A stretch of DNA of 56,880 nucleotides from Salisapilia sapeloensis (taxonomy: Eukaryota; Oomycota; Peronosporomycetes; Peronosporales; Salisapiliaceae), in contig JAADVB010000110.1 of assembly GCA_023334545.1 (NCBI GenBank), positions 1-56,880 on the forward strand, given 5' to 3'. The notes under the pieces were generated by a model, which was given only the letters and a program-made list of their open reading frames with translations, did no database searches and was not told the origin of the DNA. The first letter of the stretch is position 1; each line of letters begins with the position of its first letter. Shown in pieces: positions 19,694 through 29,687 of this stretch. The translations under genes were made by a program, and so were the position numbers.

Positions 19694-21109
19694 ATGAGCT
19701 TTTTATTCCGGAAGTTGCGACCTGGGACAGTGGCTCGAGTCACCGCCCATGCACGTCATGGTATCCAACGATCGACTCGACTTTCAAGCAATAGACTCCA
19801 GACGTCTCCCATTACGTCTCCCACCGTCCGAAGCTTTTCGGATATGGGCCACTCCAAGGACTGTATCGTGCTTTCGGCCGATGCGCCTGAGTCCTTGACC
19901 TCGAAGCTGCAGCTGAGTCCAGCAACAGTGTGGCACTTGCACCAGCACGTCGCAACGGGTGAACAGAACGCCTTTTACGTCGTCGACACGAGCGCCGTGG
20001 AAACTCGACTTAACCTATGGAAGGAGTACTTGCCACAAGTACGCCCATTCTACGCTGTCAAGTGTAACCCAGACACGGAAATTGTTCGAGCACTCAAGGA
20101 GCTCGATTGCGGCTTCGACTGTGCCAGTCTCGGTGAGATTGAAGCTGCGTTGAAGCACGGTGCTCGTCCAGAAGACATTATCTACGCGAATCCGCTCAAG
20201 CAGCCTTCCCACATCGCTCATGCAGCGTCGAAAGGTGTGGATATGATGACTTTTGACTCTGTCGAGGAGCTAGAGAAGATCAAGGCTATTCATCCGAGTT
20301 CGAAATTGGTGCTACGTCTGTATGTCGATGACTCGCATTCTGTCTGTCAGCTCGGCACCAAGTTCGGAGCGATGCTGCACGATGTCCCGGAATTGTTGCG
20401 TAAAGCACAGGAACTGGAGCTGAATGTCATTGGCGCGAGTTTCCACGTCGGCAGTGGATGCTACAGCGCGAAAGCCTTCTCCGATGCCGTTGTCTCCGCC
20501 CGTCAAGCATTCGACATTGGCGCGTCCATGGGCATGGACTGGAAGCTTTTGGACATTGGCGGTGGGTTCCCAGGATCGAATAATGGTGCAATTACGTTTG
20601 AGGACTGTGCGACAGAACTACAGCAGTCGCTGGCTACTCATTTCCCATCGACGACTGGCATTAAGATCATCTCGGAACCTGGACGCTTCTTTGCCGAAAG
20701 CACGCACACGTTGGCAGTAAATGTAATTGGTAAGAAGAAGGAGCCGAACGTGGATGCAAGTCACGATGGTAACGCAAAGTACATGTACTTTGTCAATGAT
20801 GGTCTGTACGGGTCCTTCAATTGCCTCGTGTATGATCATGCAGAAGTGCAACCGGTTGTACTCAGCGATGAAGACGTGACTGAAATGCAGCCGTCTAGCT
20901 TGTGGGGACCAACGTGTGACGGATTGGATTGCATCGCCCAAGACGTTCGTATGCCATTGATGGAAATTGGTCAGTGGATCTGTTTCCCAAACCTTGGCGC
21001 CTACACAAGCGCAGCAGCATCCAACTTTAACGGTTTCGTACCACCGAAGAAGATTTACTTTGACGGGAGTGACCCAGGCGATAAGCAAGAACCAGAGTTC
21101 GTGCATTAA
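19694..21109 (+). CDS. Ornithine decarboxylase
   Basis: Intronless, 471 aa. A fold-III PLP decarboxylase making putrescine from ornithine, the first step of polyamine synthesis. Landmarks: PLP lysine K123 in FYAVKCNPD, HVGSGC (251-256), the glycine loop GGGFPG (289-294), EPGR (328-331), YGSFNCLVYDH and the catalytic cysteine C408 in WGPTCDGLDC. The FYAVKCN/WGPTCD pair separates ODC from arginine or diaminopimelate decarboxylases. Residues 1-50 are extra compared with typical ODCs: rich in Arg/Ser/Thr, almost without acids, ending RSFSD-M51. They look like a mitochondrial presequence, and M51 could be a second start giving a cytosolic form. Confidence 0.95.
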   Translation: MSFLFRKLRPGTVARVTAHARHGIQRSTRLSSNRLQTSPITSPTVRSFSDMGHSKDCIVLSADAPESLTSKLQLSPATVWHLHQHVATGEQNAFYVVDTSAVETRLNLWKEYLPQVRPFYAVKCNPDTEIVRALKELDCGFDCASLGEIEAALKHGARPEDIIYANPLKQPSHIAHAASKGVDMMTFDSVEELEKIKAIHPSSKLVLRLYVDDSHSVCQLGTKFGAMLHDVPELLRKAQELELNVIGASFHVGSGCYSAKAFSDAVVSARQAFDIGASMGMDWKLLDIGGGFPGSNNGAITFEDCATELQQSLATHFPSTTGIKIISEPGRFFAESTHTLAVNVIGKKKEPNVDASHDGNAKYMYFVNDGLYGSFNCLVYDHAEVQPVVLSDEDVTEMQPSSLWGPTCDGLDCIAQDVRMPLMEIGQWICFPNLGAYTSAAASNFNGFVPPKKIYFDGSDPGDKQEPEFVH

Positions 21110-21568
21110 TGTTTGGAAAGGAACATGAGATGGAGAAATAATCATCAATACGCAGCATCAATTTTGAGGTCTTATTCGATAGTACTTGGGATAGAAAGGA
21201 TAGTCCTAAGCATAGGAGTATGTCTACTATCATCCTATAAATCCATTTCAACATGCCATACTAAAAGCAATATGTCATCTTTGATTCCTTTGTTATTACT
21301 GTCGTTTCGAGTGTTGCATGGCTTTATCTATGTCGTCTACTTTCACTATCCTGTCGTAGTAGAATATTCTTTGCCAGTAGTAGACAGATCTCTGGAAGTC
21401 TAATACAATTCCCAATGTACACTTGGACTTCCTATTGCTACGACATGAAAGTCGCACAACTTCCCGATTATGTCGTTCCACTTTATACCCTTCAAATTTT
21501 ATATAAAAATTGACATGCTATTTCGAGTCAGTTGAATTGTACTGCCATATCACGAATAACAAGCGGTC
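21110..21568. other. Intergenic, ambiguous short frames
   Basis: A minus-strand frame (about 21296-21520, no ATG) and an overlapping plus-strand frame with an ATG at 21271 (43 cod., hydrophobic) both look open, but neither has supporting motifs. A TATA-like AT-rich run (about 21498-21507) lies upstream of the gene at 21569. Most likely promoter and 3' untranslated sequence. Confidence 0.4.
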
Positions 21569-23290
21569 ATGGTGACCTCAACGGGTAAGCGGAAGAGAAG
21601 GAAGTGTTCGCATATCAATTGTGATAAAATTGATGCTGGAAGAGGTTTCTGCGTGCGTCATGGAGGTGGTCGCAAATGCAACTTCCAGGACTGTACGAAA
21701 GGAGCTCAAGCAGGTGGATTCTGTCGAACCCATGGCGGTGGTGCTCGATGCCGAGCTCCGAATTGCAACAAAGTAGATGCTGGAAGAGGCTTCTGTCGAC
21801 GTCATGGTGGAGGAAAGCGATGTATGTTTGAGAATTGTACGAAATCAGATATCGGAGGTGGCTTCTGCTCTGCCCATGGTGGTGGTCGAAAATGCAGTGA
21901 AGACGGATGTGAAAAGGTTAGTCAAGGCGGTGGCAAGTGCTGGTCACATGGCATTCGTCGGCGTTGCAAGGCACCAAAGTGTCGGCGTCATGTGGAGAAA
22001 GACATGGAATGGTGTCTAGTCCACGCTCTGGAGGTTGATACGGGTGTCAGGACGATCGATTCGCCACCACAGAAGCAACACGTCCAGGGGCCTGTGCACT
22101 CGACAAGTCCTGGGAGTGACCAGTCTACATCCATTGTATCTTCAGATGATGTGAGTGGCTCGAACGCAGAGCAAGCGGGATGCTGCAGCAAGTCCTTAGG
22201 CAGTCGTATTGACAGTGGCTGCGCCACGTCGTTCGGTGGCGAATGTAACTGTCCTCCGAACTGCACTTGCTGCAGCCACAATAAGCAATCCAGTCCAACA
22301 AAAAGTATACACCCAGCTACAAGTTATCAAAGTCCAAAGTTGGAACTCCGTCGACTCGTTATTAGTTTTTCCATGCCAGAAGAGTACCAGACGATCCCAG
22401 AAGACATATTCATCTCCATGGTGCGAGGGATAGAAGGCGTACGTAGTGTCCACAAGGCTGGTAACACATTCGATCCGCTCCCCATGTTTGTCCTGTACAC
22501 CGATCCAACATTGAAAGCGTCTGCGGTTATCAATGCGTTCAAGTGGACGAAAGCAACTTGTGAAATCGAAGAAGCAACGACTGTCGCGTGGACGTATCGT
22601 CAGGTAGTACTGAGTGTCCGAGCCATGATGTGTGCTGGCAACTGTGGCTCGACGGTCGTGAACGCAGCGTCGAATGTTCCGAACGTTGAATCCGCTACAC
22701 TAGACTTTCCATCTCGCCGCATTATCACAAGAGGTCGTATGTTGATATCTGAACTGCAGTCTGCCGTTGGGAGTGCTGGGTTTGAATCCCAAGTCGCTCA
22801 AGAGCGAGCGATTCCTATGACGTACAAGTACATAAGAAATGGCTCTATCTCAGCAGAGCCGGATCGATTCCGACAATGTCTACTGGATATCCATCGAGTG
22901 GAGAGCGTAATGGTCGTGAATAACGAAGTTATCGTGTCAGCGTTCTTGGACGATGATCACGCGATCGTGCAAGAAGCTGCTGTCCAAGGCTTTGAACTTA
23001 TTATCCAAGGCATGAATACGAATGCTGGTGATACGATGGATGGACGAGAGATAGTGGGTAAGGCGGATGAGTCTTCTGTGAACTCACTTTTGGAGTTTGC
23101 AGATGGACATACGTGTGATCGAGAAGTGTGTGAACGAAACCAATGTGCTCAGTATATGGCTCGACTGGCACATGAAGCAGCTTACGCTATCGGATGGAGT
23201 GTGCCTGGATGTGCGATGCAGAACGGCGGACAATGTAATTGTGGAGACGACTGCGCTTGCCCAGGATGTGAGACACACGACAATGATTGA
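21569..23290 (+). CDS. CHGGG-repeat (WRKY19-like) protein with HMA-like domains
   Basis: Intronless, 573 aa. The N-terminal 145 residues hold six copies of a 24-25-residue unit, C-x4-5-C-x-K-x6-G-x-C-x2-H-GGG, the repeat that makes databases name such proteins 'WRKY19-like' although no WRKY domain is present. After a Ser-rich linker come a Cys cluster (CNCPPNCTCC) and two ferredoxin-like halves (about 250-330 and 345-410). The second begins MMCAGNC and resembles a heavy-metal-associated domain, though its Cys pair is CxxxC instead of CxxC. The protein ends with another Cys cluster (CNCGDDCACPGC). Probable metal-binding regulator. The repeats may bind DNA or zinc, which cannot be decided from sequence. 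Confidence 0.8.
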   Translation: MVTSTGKRKRRKCSHINCDKIDAGRGFCVRHGGGRKCNFQDCTKGAQAGGFCRTHGGGARCRAPNCNKVDAGRGFCRRHGGGKRCMFENCTKSDIGGGFCSAHGGGRKCSEDGCEKVSQGGGKCWSHGIRRRCKAPKCRRHVEKDMEWCLVHALEVDTGVRTIDSPPQKQHVQGPVHSTSPGSDQSTSIVSSDDVSGSNAEQAGCCSKSLGSRIDSGCATSFGGECNCPPNCTCCSHNKQSSPTKSIHPATSYQSPKLELRRLVISFSMPEEYQTIPEDIFISMVRGIEGVRSVHKAGNTFDPLPMFVLYTDPTLKASAVINAFKWTKATCEIEEATTVAWTYRQVVLSVRAMMCAGNCGSTVVNAASNVPNVESATLDFPSRRIITRGRMLISELQSAVGSAGFESQVAQERAIPMTYKYIRNGSISAEPDRFRQCLLDIHRVESVMVVNNEVIVSAFLDDDHAIVQEAAVQGFELIIQGMNTNAGDTMDGREIVGKADESSVNSLLEFADGHTCDREVCERNQCAQYMARLAHEAAYAIGWSVPGCAMQNGGQCNCGDDCACPGCETHDND

Positions 23291-23419
23291 GTGTGTAGTA
23301 GGTCAATGGTACGACATTTTTATATGGGTGGTAATGAGTTGTAAGTGTATGTGTTGCGTCTTTATCTCTACGTTCCCATTGCACATTTCATGCAGAGACA
23401 ATTGTCATCAGCTAGCATG

Positions 23420-25193
23420 CTATCGACGTGAGGAGTCGACTTGAGAATGCCTTGAGGTGTCTTGTTCGGTACTTGATCTAGCTCTTTCTTGTCCTCTTTG
23501 CTAAGTAATATGAGTGAGATCGATATCATACTCTGTAGGATGCAGCTTGATACACTTACATGGGATGATGCTACTGGTTTCGACGCTCGCTCACTAACTT
23601 TCATATCATGCTCTTGCTGTTCCTTCTTTAGCTTATACAACTGAAGCTTCTGCTTGTTATCGAACTGTTCCTTCCTCCTCTACATCCAGAGCGTTATTAT
23701 AAGACGGAGGAAAGAGACACTAAGATATGCACCTTGGTTTCATTCGCTTTCTTACGAGCACTTTCGGCGCGTTCTTGCTTTTCACGCTCTTGATGAGCCT
23801 CCTCTTCCTTTTGTTGATGGTAGTGATCTAACTTAACTTTTATTCGAGTTCGATGCTTTGCATCTTTCGCCTTATCTTGTCGATTTGGGCCGGATTCTAG
23901 TAGCTTTCTTTCCTGCTCTGCCTCTAATAGTTTCAGCCGTTCTTCGAGTCTCTTGTCCTTCCACCGCTGGACTACTTCCCGTTTCGTACGGAGGATGTCC
24001 AAGTAGTCCAAATACCATTGAAAATGCTTTCGTATAGTAGAAGCGTTTTGCGTAATGATCGTCTTGACGCACTTTCGTAGACAGCGAGCAACACGCTGAT
24101 CAACTGCTGCTTCATCTTCAGACTGGTTCGAGCAAGTGTCGAGATTGTCGCTAAGTTTATAGTGCCGAAGAAGAAGATCATCTGGTAGTTTGGAAGTTGA
24201 TAAGATATGAACAAACTGATTATGCTCCTGGGGATCCCATCCACCCGTGTGACCACCATTATCGATAATCTGCTCATCTAATACTCGTACTTGATCTACC
24301 ATTTCCTCTTCTAACGTCTTTATATCCCGCTGCGTACCACTGGATGACTTTATTTCTCGTGCACTTGTAGCTCGTCTATTACGTGGATATCTCTTTCCTG
24401 GCTTTGACAAGACATTCGAGTCATACTCCCCAGCATCAATCTTTGCTTCTATGCTTGCCAAATCACGTTCGAGATACTTTTCCTCACTAATGTAAGTGTT
24501 ATATTTTCGTCGATTGGACGCATGGACATTTGCGATTTGATCCTCCATTGCTTGAATGAGATCCTGGAGCTCAGCTGGATGACATAATCCTTTTTGAAAG
24601 GCTTCTAGTTTTACTCTGATCCTACTATGGTGTGTTTTAAGTCTTTGCAGTTCATGTCGTAGATGAGTGCCTTCCTCCTGACGGGCACGGTAGCTCTCCT
24701 CCGCTAGCTGACGTATATCTGTCCAGTAGGCACTATTAGCTGCAGTGTGCGTAGTTCCACGTTTATTTACACTATATAAAGCGTTGCAATCTTTTTCTAC
24801 GGCTGCAAGACGTTGGTCTAATATAAGCTGCTTTTCGATCCACTCTAATCCATCCTTTATCCTCTTCTTCTCTTGCTGCATAGTCTGACACTCATCAATG
24901 TCCGGTAATACACTTCCTGTAGCCTCCTCTTTCTTCCTTTGCTTTAAAACATTTGCATCCGATGACATAGACTGACGAGTAGGACCTGGTCGTCGAATGC
25001 GCTCTGTGTGCATCCCATTGCGAGAGCGAGCGATTCTGTCTTCAGACGGACGATGTGACCGGTCATCGATAATTGCTTCAACTGTCCGCGTACCTTGCTG
25101 GATCTTCTTTGAAGTAGCATACCGTCTTGTAGAAGATACTGTGTACTTGTTCGGACTAGTACATATAGGCTCCTTTGCTGGGCTACTCGACAT
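23420..25193 (-). CDS. CCDC112-like coiled-coil protein
   Basis: Three exons: 25193-23733, 23679-23560, 23500-23420, with GT-AG introns of 53 and 59 nt; joined 553 aa. After a basic N-terminus there are long coiled coils (about 95-270 and 380-540). Between them GGWDPQEHNQFVHIL (around 315-330) resembles the GGWDDxDHxxF motif of CCDC112, a centriolar-satellite/ciliary protein. The third exon gives a Ser/Arg-rich end (QRGQERARSSTEQ...). Taken without splicing, the frame would stop soon after residue 487. A centrosome or basal-body role would suit a zoosporic organism; the assignment rests on motif likeness only. Confidence 0.72.
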
Positions 25194-25426
25194 GCTTGTA
25201 ACTCAGGTCGTCCAAGACACCTTGGTTGCGTCGTTTCAAGATATAAACATTTCAACCAATCTGATCTCTAGTATTTGCTTTTAAACCAATGAACAGAAAG
25301 GCACATGAACAAGAAGACTGACAAGCAAATTTATTCTCCAGAAGATGCAGCTTATCGTCGTCTTTAATCAGCAAGAGTAAGCTCTACCACCCTCCTTATA
25401 CAGCTACAACTACGTTCTAACTTTTT

Positions 25427-25447
25427 TTTCATTATCTTTGAACTTGT
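25427..25447 (+). promoter_or_regulatory. Possible initiator element before PNGase gene
   Basis: TTTTTCATTATCTTTGAACTTG runs directly into the ATG at 25448. TCATTATC fits the oomycete initiator loosely, with a FPR-like tail (CTTTGAACTTG). Weaker than the two elements before the CAP-type genes. Confidence 0.35.
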
Positions 25448-28400
25448 ATGGATAGGCACTATGTGCAAACGGATGTCGAAGATACTCTATCCGGTGGCAA
25501 ATCCTCTTTATCCGCGGAACTACTGCAAGCTCAGTTGCTTTCCCTGACGGGTATCGCCCCTGAAGATCAACTGCTAGTCTCAGATACTGGAAATGTGCTC
25601 GCATCTCCTCAGACCGAGCCATCCGACCCACTATTTGACTCGTCCGAGTCGTCTATGCGCTTATATCTCCAATCTTCCTCTTCCTTAGAAGCGATTAAAA
25701 GTGATTGGCATGATACATGTACAAGGACCATATTTGGTAACATTCCAGTTGTTCAACCAGCCTTTTGTTTAATGGAACAACGAGATACAGTCATTTGTCG
25801 TGCATGTGCTAGTACTTGTACAACCAGTAAGGCGTCTACACAACACCCTAAATCCAGTTTCCATAGTAACACAATTGTTCTAGGCGCAGGGCAGCTCGAT
25901 TCGCAAGCTTTTGAAGATTGGAATAGCAAATCAAAGAGGTTCATTTCAGAGTTAGAGATCGTCTCTGGAAGTTTGAATGTTCCTCCGCCAAGAGGATTCG
26001 AAAAGCTACCGTATGACCTCAACTTTGGTGCTTCTGGCGACCACGTCTTTCTATGCGTAAAGAGAGGTAGGCCACCTTGTTTTTTATTAATTCAACCGTT
26101 AGTTGACGATCGTATAATGTTCCGAGTAGGTGGAAATCGAGCGGTTACTCGAATCGTCGTGTCCTACGAGACAAAGCAAGAAGCTGTAACTAAGTTGCCA
26201 ACGTCATTCATAGCTCAAGAATGGTTAGCATCAGATTGCAATGTTGGAAATACAGGAGCCGAGTGTGCCGTCCGAATTGGCTACGACTGGGTCCCCAACC
26301 ATGCTTCAGAGCATGCCACCACCATGGCCATGACTGATGTGCGTCTCCACACCGCCCCACTGACTGCCACTAAAGACAGCGTAGCCACAGACGCTACTGG
26401 CTACATTTTGATCCCTCAGAATTTAAATTATGGTGCAATGGATGCGTCTCATGCACTCTATCTTCAGTACTCTCTATCTCCTATCAACGGCTTTGTCTGT
26501 GATGGCAACGACCAAGGGCATAGTCCATTTGGAGACTGTCTCTTTAGCCCTCGCCGTCCATCCAACTTGTCTTCTATCACGGAACTGGATCTAAGTCGCC
26601 TCCATGCCGCTAAGACATTGTCCATGCAGCGGATCCAGTCAGACGAAACATTTCGTCAAAGTAGATTTAAACAGCATGAACCAAAGGTCCTGCGTCAATT
26701 ACAAGGTGGTCTCTCTCGCGTGCAATCGTATGAAGACATCGCACTCCAGCAAGAAGCTTTACGTCGTATTCCAGTCGAAAGATTAAAAGCGAATGCTCGA
26801 GAGAAAGCATCTGATCCATCGATGCATTTTCAAGATGAACTCATGCGACAGTTGCTTCATTGGTTCAAAAAAGACTTTTTCACTTGGACGAATAATCCAA
26901 ACTGTAGTGCTTGTGGACAGACAAATACATCCTGTACGCGTACGGTTGGTCCAAACGCAGAAGAACAGCAAGGTCAAGCGAGTCGCGTAGAAGTGTATGA
27001 ATGTCGAGATTGTCATCATCAAACTCGTTTCCCTCGATACAATAGTCCATTGAAATTGCTTGAGACGAGGACAGGTCGATGCGGTGAATGGGCTAATTGT
27101 TTTACATTATGCTGTCGAGCGATGGGAGTCGAAGCTCGATATGTACTCGACGTAACAGATCATGTCTGGACGGAAGTGTACTCCGAAGAGCAGAAGAAAT
27201 GGTTGCATTGTGATGCTTGTGAAGATAAGCTGGATGCACCATTGACATATGAAGTCGGATGGGGAAAGAAGTTGTCGTATATTTTTTCGTTTAGTAAAGA
27301 TGAAGTCGTGGATAGTGCCAAGAGGTATACGACTGATTGGCATGGTATGCGTCAACGTCGAAAGGATGTGAGTGAAGAATGGTTGGAACGGACGATTGCT
27401 GATATGAATCAAAAGCTACAAGCTAAAGTATCGGAAGAGAGGAGAAAGGTATTGAGAGAGCGATGGCAAGTGGAGAAGAAGGAACTGGATGAGAAGAAGC
27501 AGGTAAAGGCGACGGAAGTTCAAGGACGAGTATCTGGGTCAGCGGAATGGAAGAAACAGAGACAGGAGGATGGCGGGACGGTGGAGAGGAAGAAAGTGGA
27601 GGACAATAGACAGGAAGGAATGTCTATGACGGAGATAACTCAGACGTTGTCGAAGAATATGATTGTCGGATGTGGTGAGGAGGACTGTACGAATCCATAT
27701 TGTGCACACTACAGTCGTAGGAAGGAGGAGATAGATGAGACAGAACGAGCAGCGAAGAGTCTGCAGACGATTGCGACACTCGGTTCGTTGCAACTTTCGC
27801 TAAAAGGGTTTGCATCCTTGGTATGTTCTAGTCGACAGGATATAAAGTCAGTCGTGTCGAGCTATTCTCCTTGTATCTATCTTCCACTACAAGACGGAAA
27901 AATGAAGACGAATGGACAGGAAAACGCCTTGATGGCGGACGTATCTGGTAACAATCTACATGTACACGCACCCGCCGCTTGTGTCTTGCGAAAGCCTTTT
28001 GAAATACCGTCCACGAACGGAAGTGGATGCTCGTATGGTATGCAAGTACTACCAGAGCAAGTGTTTACGGTTGACAAGCTAGTGCCTGATCCAGTCGGAC
28101 ATAGCGGAACACTAATGTCTGCTTTAATTCGCTTCGACTCGTTTGTCCGTCAATTAGACGTGAAGAGTGATCCACAGTGGTCGATCCAAGCGAGCTTTAC
28201 TTGTGAACAAATATCAATATCGTTCTCCTTCAGTTGCGATGGCAAAAGATCTGGCAAGTGGATCATAAGCGATGGCACAGGTGAGCACGAGGGTAAAGAA
28301 ATGGAAGTAAGACCTGGTGGATATGCCCACTTGGGATTGTACATTGGACAGGATACTCTGGTAGTATATGTAGATGGTACGAACGTATCCTCCATGTCGA

Positions 28401-29457
28401 TGAAGTCGGACATGACGTTAAGTCCGAGCACCAAGCTACAAGTGAAAAACACTGGCGTTGGAAGTGGGTTTACATGGTCTCATCTGGCTCTACTCCCATT
28501 AGAGACAATGGACTCTGTAGAAAGGTTTTGTGATGTCATGTCAGAGCAATTCGTCCAGCCACTGCCTCTTTCAGGATATGGCAAGGACGGTACTCGAGAT
28601 GATAAGCAGTGTGACGATCTGTCTGCGTCCATGATATCATCCTTCCGTGTCTATAGGATCAAACGTACGACGCTTTTTATTCTTGTATCGAATGCTACTA
28701 ACAACTTTCTCATGTAGTATGGGGAGAGCGAACGTTGGAAGGTGTCCAATTTACATATCGACGACTGGCATCGGATGAATCAGTAGAGGTGGAAGGGAAG
28801 CTATATGGGAATAAGAGAGCGAAGGAAGCGTCTGCTTCACCTACCAAGGAGTTAGTGTTGTATGATGAAGAGTATGTGACGACAGTGCGTGGTCGTAGTG
28901 GAGCATGGATGGATGCGCTAAAGGTGGAGACGAATTTTCGACGGATTGTCGAGACTGGTGGATCTGGTGGAAGTGCGTTTGATCTGCCGCTTCCACAAGG
29001 ATGTCAAGTCCGTAGTTTAAGGTTTAATGACGGTGATCATCTGACGGATCCAATTGCCTTTGTATGTGACAGTAGCAGCGGTGTTATGAAGAAGAGCAAA
29101 CTGTCTAAGTCACTCAAGACGATACTAAGTACGTCGGAAAAAGAAGATTGCCGGAGTGCTGTGTCGTCGGTTTTGAGATACATGAGGAATGTGGAGAAAT
29201 TTCCTACTGATCAAAAGTTCCAACGCATCCGTGCGAGCAATCAATTCTTTGCATCGACAGTTGGAAATCTAACGCCGGACGTTCAAAGTAAATTGATGAA
29301 ATGGTGTGGTTTTCAACCGAAGGAAGAAGGAAACGAGACGTTTTACGTTCTTGATTGGGAGGTACTGCTGCAAAGTAAGCAACGCTCAGTTGAAAACGAG
29401 AAGATGGCTACGATGCGACGCATCGTCATACTAGAGCAAATTGCTATGGATGAATAA
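25448..29457 (+). CDS. Multidomain peptide:N-glycanase (transglutaminase-fold)
   Basis: Two exons, 25448-28664 and 28718-29457, split by a 53-nt intron with a CTACTAAC branch sequence; joined 1318 aa. Order: a ubiquitin-like N-terminus, a segment with GFEKLPYDLN...GDHVFLCVKRG that resembles a MABP domain, the PNGase core with C545 (GRCGEWANCF), H572 (DHVWTEVY) and D589 (HCDACED), a coiled region, a ConA/LamG-like beta domain (about 890-1060), a jacalin-like segment (GRSGAWMDALKVET ... GGSGG) and a C-terminal PUB domain (about 1225-1305). The core removes N-glycans from misfolded glycoproteins during ER-associated degradation. PUB domains bind p97/Cdc48, fitting that pathway. The lectin-like parts may recognise glycans. 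Domain names outside core and PUB are less certain. Confidence 0.85.
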
Positions 29458-29687
29458 ACGCGCGGTTCAGCATGCTCTGTTGGTTGACAGTTAATTATTA
29501 TCTTATTTAGTATTTTATTGCTTCGGAGCGGCAGACAGGCAGCCTACTTCAACTAAACTTCAACTTGGATGATGTAACGACCTTTTAAGGTCTGATATCG
29601 TCCTCGAGGGGTTGGATCAGGTCATGAAGATGTCACCTTATCAAGTACTGCTCCATTTCGGAGTCTTCATCGGAGCAAGGCCTGAAA
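29458..29687. other. Intergenic, nothing recognised
   Basis: A 230-nt tandem spacer between the PNGase gene and the cyclic-nucleotide-binding gene, with no open frame, RNA or repeat noticed. Confidence 0.5.

Noticed and set aside
21271-21403. 43-codon hydrophobic ORF before the CHGGG-repeat gene
   Set aside because: Too short, overlapped by an equally open minus frame, and without a recognisable family.
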